From: IDS-8 sp964607425
GTDB lineage: Bacteria; Pseudomonadota; Gammaproteobacteria; Steroidobacterales; Woeseiaceae
Assembly (NCBI GenBank): GCA_964607425.1
Contig: CAZSKQ010000003.1
Coordinates: 1 to 64,000, forward strand
Direction: 5' to 3'
Length of the DNA: 64,000 nt
The notes below the pieces were generated by a model. That model saw only the letters and a program-made list of their open reading frames with translations. It was not told the origin of the DNA and did no database searches. A program made the translations under genes and the position numbers. Positions 63,860 through 64,000 of the stretch are shown in pieces; within the stretch, counting starts at the first letter, position 1, and every line of letters begins with the position of its first letter.

Positions 63860-64000
63860 ATGTACGAATTCAATTATCACCGCCCGCGCACGGTTTCCGA
63901 GGCGCGGCAGCTCTTCCAGTCCAACGAGGAGGCGCGGTTCCTCGCCGGCGGCATGACCCTGTTGCCGACGATGAAACTCAGGCTCACACGCCCGTCGGAT
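63860..64000 (+). CDS. coxM: FAD subunit of the molybdenum hydroxylase, start only (CoxM-like)
   Basis: The first 47 codons are in the window: MYEFNYHRPRTVSEARQLF, then FLAGGMTLLPTMKLRLTRP, where AGGMTLLP is the FAD-binding motif of CoxM. It is cut by the window edge. It completes the G-S-L-M order. Confidence 0.88.
   Translation, partial: MYEFNYHRPRTVSEARQLFQSNEEARFLAGGMTLLPTMKLRLTRPSD

Overview
The window is GC-rich, densely coded DNA from a bacterium, most likely a Gammaproteobacterium. The grounds are an adjacent FabA/FabB pair with E. coli-type catalytic positions, a long E. coli-type QueF, a GlyGly-CTERM surface protein, the PuuABCD-type gamma-glutamyl putrescine route and many REP-like palindromes of the kind seen in Pseudomonas relatives. 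Genus cannot be told. A run of exactly 100 N, flanked by identical 55-bp sequences, shows that this is a scaffolded draft assembly. No rRNA, tRNA, CRISPR array, transposase or prophage gene was seen.

Layout. 0-5.7 kb: an exported cluster (DUF1592/1588/1585 protein, Tat-exported DUF1552 protein, three-copy PF03640 repeat protein, metallo-beta-lactamase-fold hydrolase with altered metal ligands). 5.8-9.7 kb: paaABCDE, the phenylacetyl-CoA epoxidase, behind a palindromic site and promoter. 9.9-13.4 kb: fabA-fabB, S-formylglutathione hydrolase and a TauE/SafE exporter. 13.5-18.4 kb (minus): tandem universal stress protein, then a TetR-controlled HlyD/ABC efflux operon whose twin operator is shared with a divergent ribA-like gene. 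19.3-25 kb (minus): queF, an acyl-adenylating ligase coupled to a left-handed beta-helix acyltransferase fused to an acyl carrier domain, and a VCBS/GlyGly-CTERM surface protein. 25.2-29.1 kb: EVE protein, a PhoU-like/PiT phosphate transport pair and an MFS transporter.

29.2-44.6 kb is catabolic: a PuuA-like ligase with an enoyl-CoA hydratase opposite an IclR regulator, then a minus-strand series of class III aminotransferase, two tandem PYROXD2-like flavoproteins, a GcvT-fold THF-dependent protein, an ADP-forming acyl-CoA synthetase and a PuuC-like aldehyde dehydrogenase, with a divergent BetI-like regulator and an acyl-CoA dehydrogenase. The substrate is not known; it looks like an undescribed amine or N/O-methyl compound pathway. 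44.9-60.3 kb is a polyamine locus: PotFGHI uptake, PuuD, PuuA, SpuC-like transaminase, agmatinase-family hydrolase, PuuR-like regulator, PuuB, omega-amino acid:pyruvate aminotransferase and MmsA. Together these could take agmatine and putrescine to GABA or semialdehydes and beta-alanine to acetyl-CoA. 60.3-64 kb begins a coxG-coxS-coxL-coxM-like molybdenum hydroxylase operon, cut by the window edge.

The most distinctive structural feature is a family of about twelve REP-like palindromes, almost all right of 20 kb. Six of them supply the stop codon (TAG of TGTAG) of the neighbouring gene. The most distinctive protein-level features are the acyltransferase-ACP fusion with its ligase, the tandem flavoprotein operon, and a potG homologue with no ATG, GTG or TTG start able to include its conserved N-terminus.
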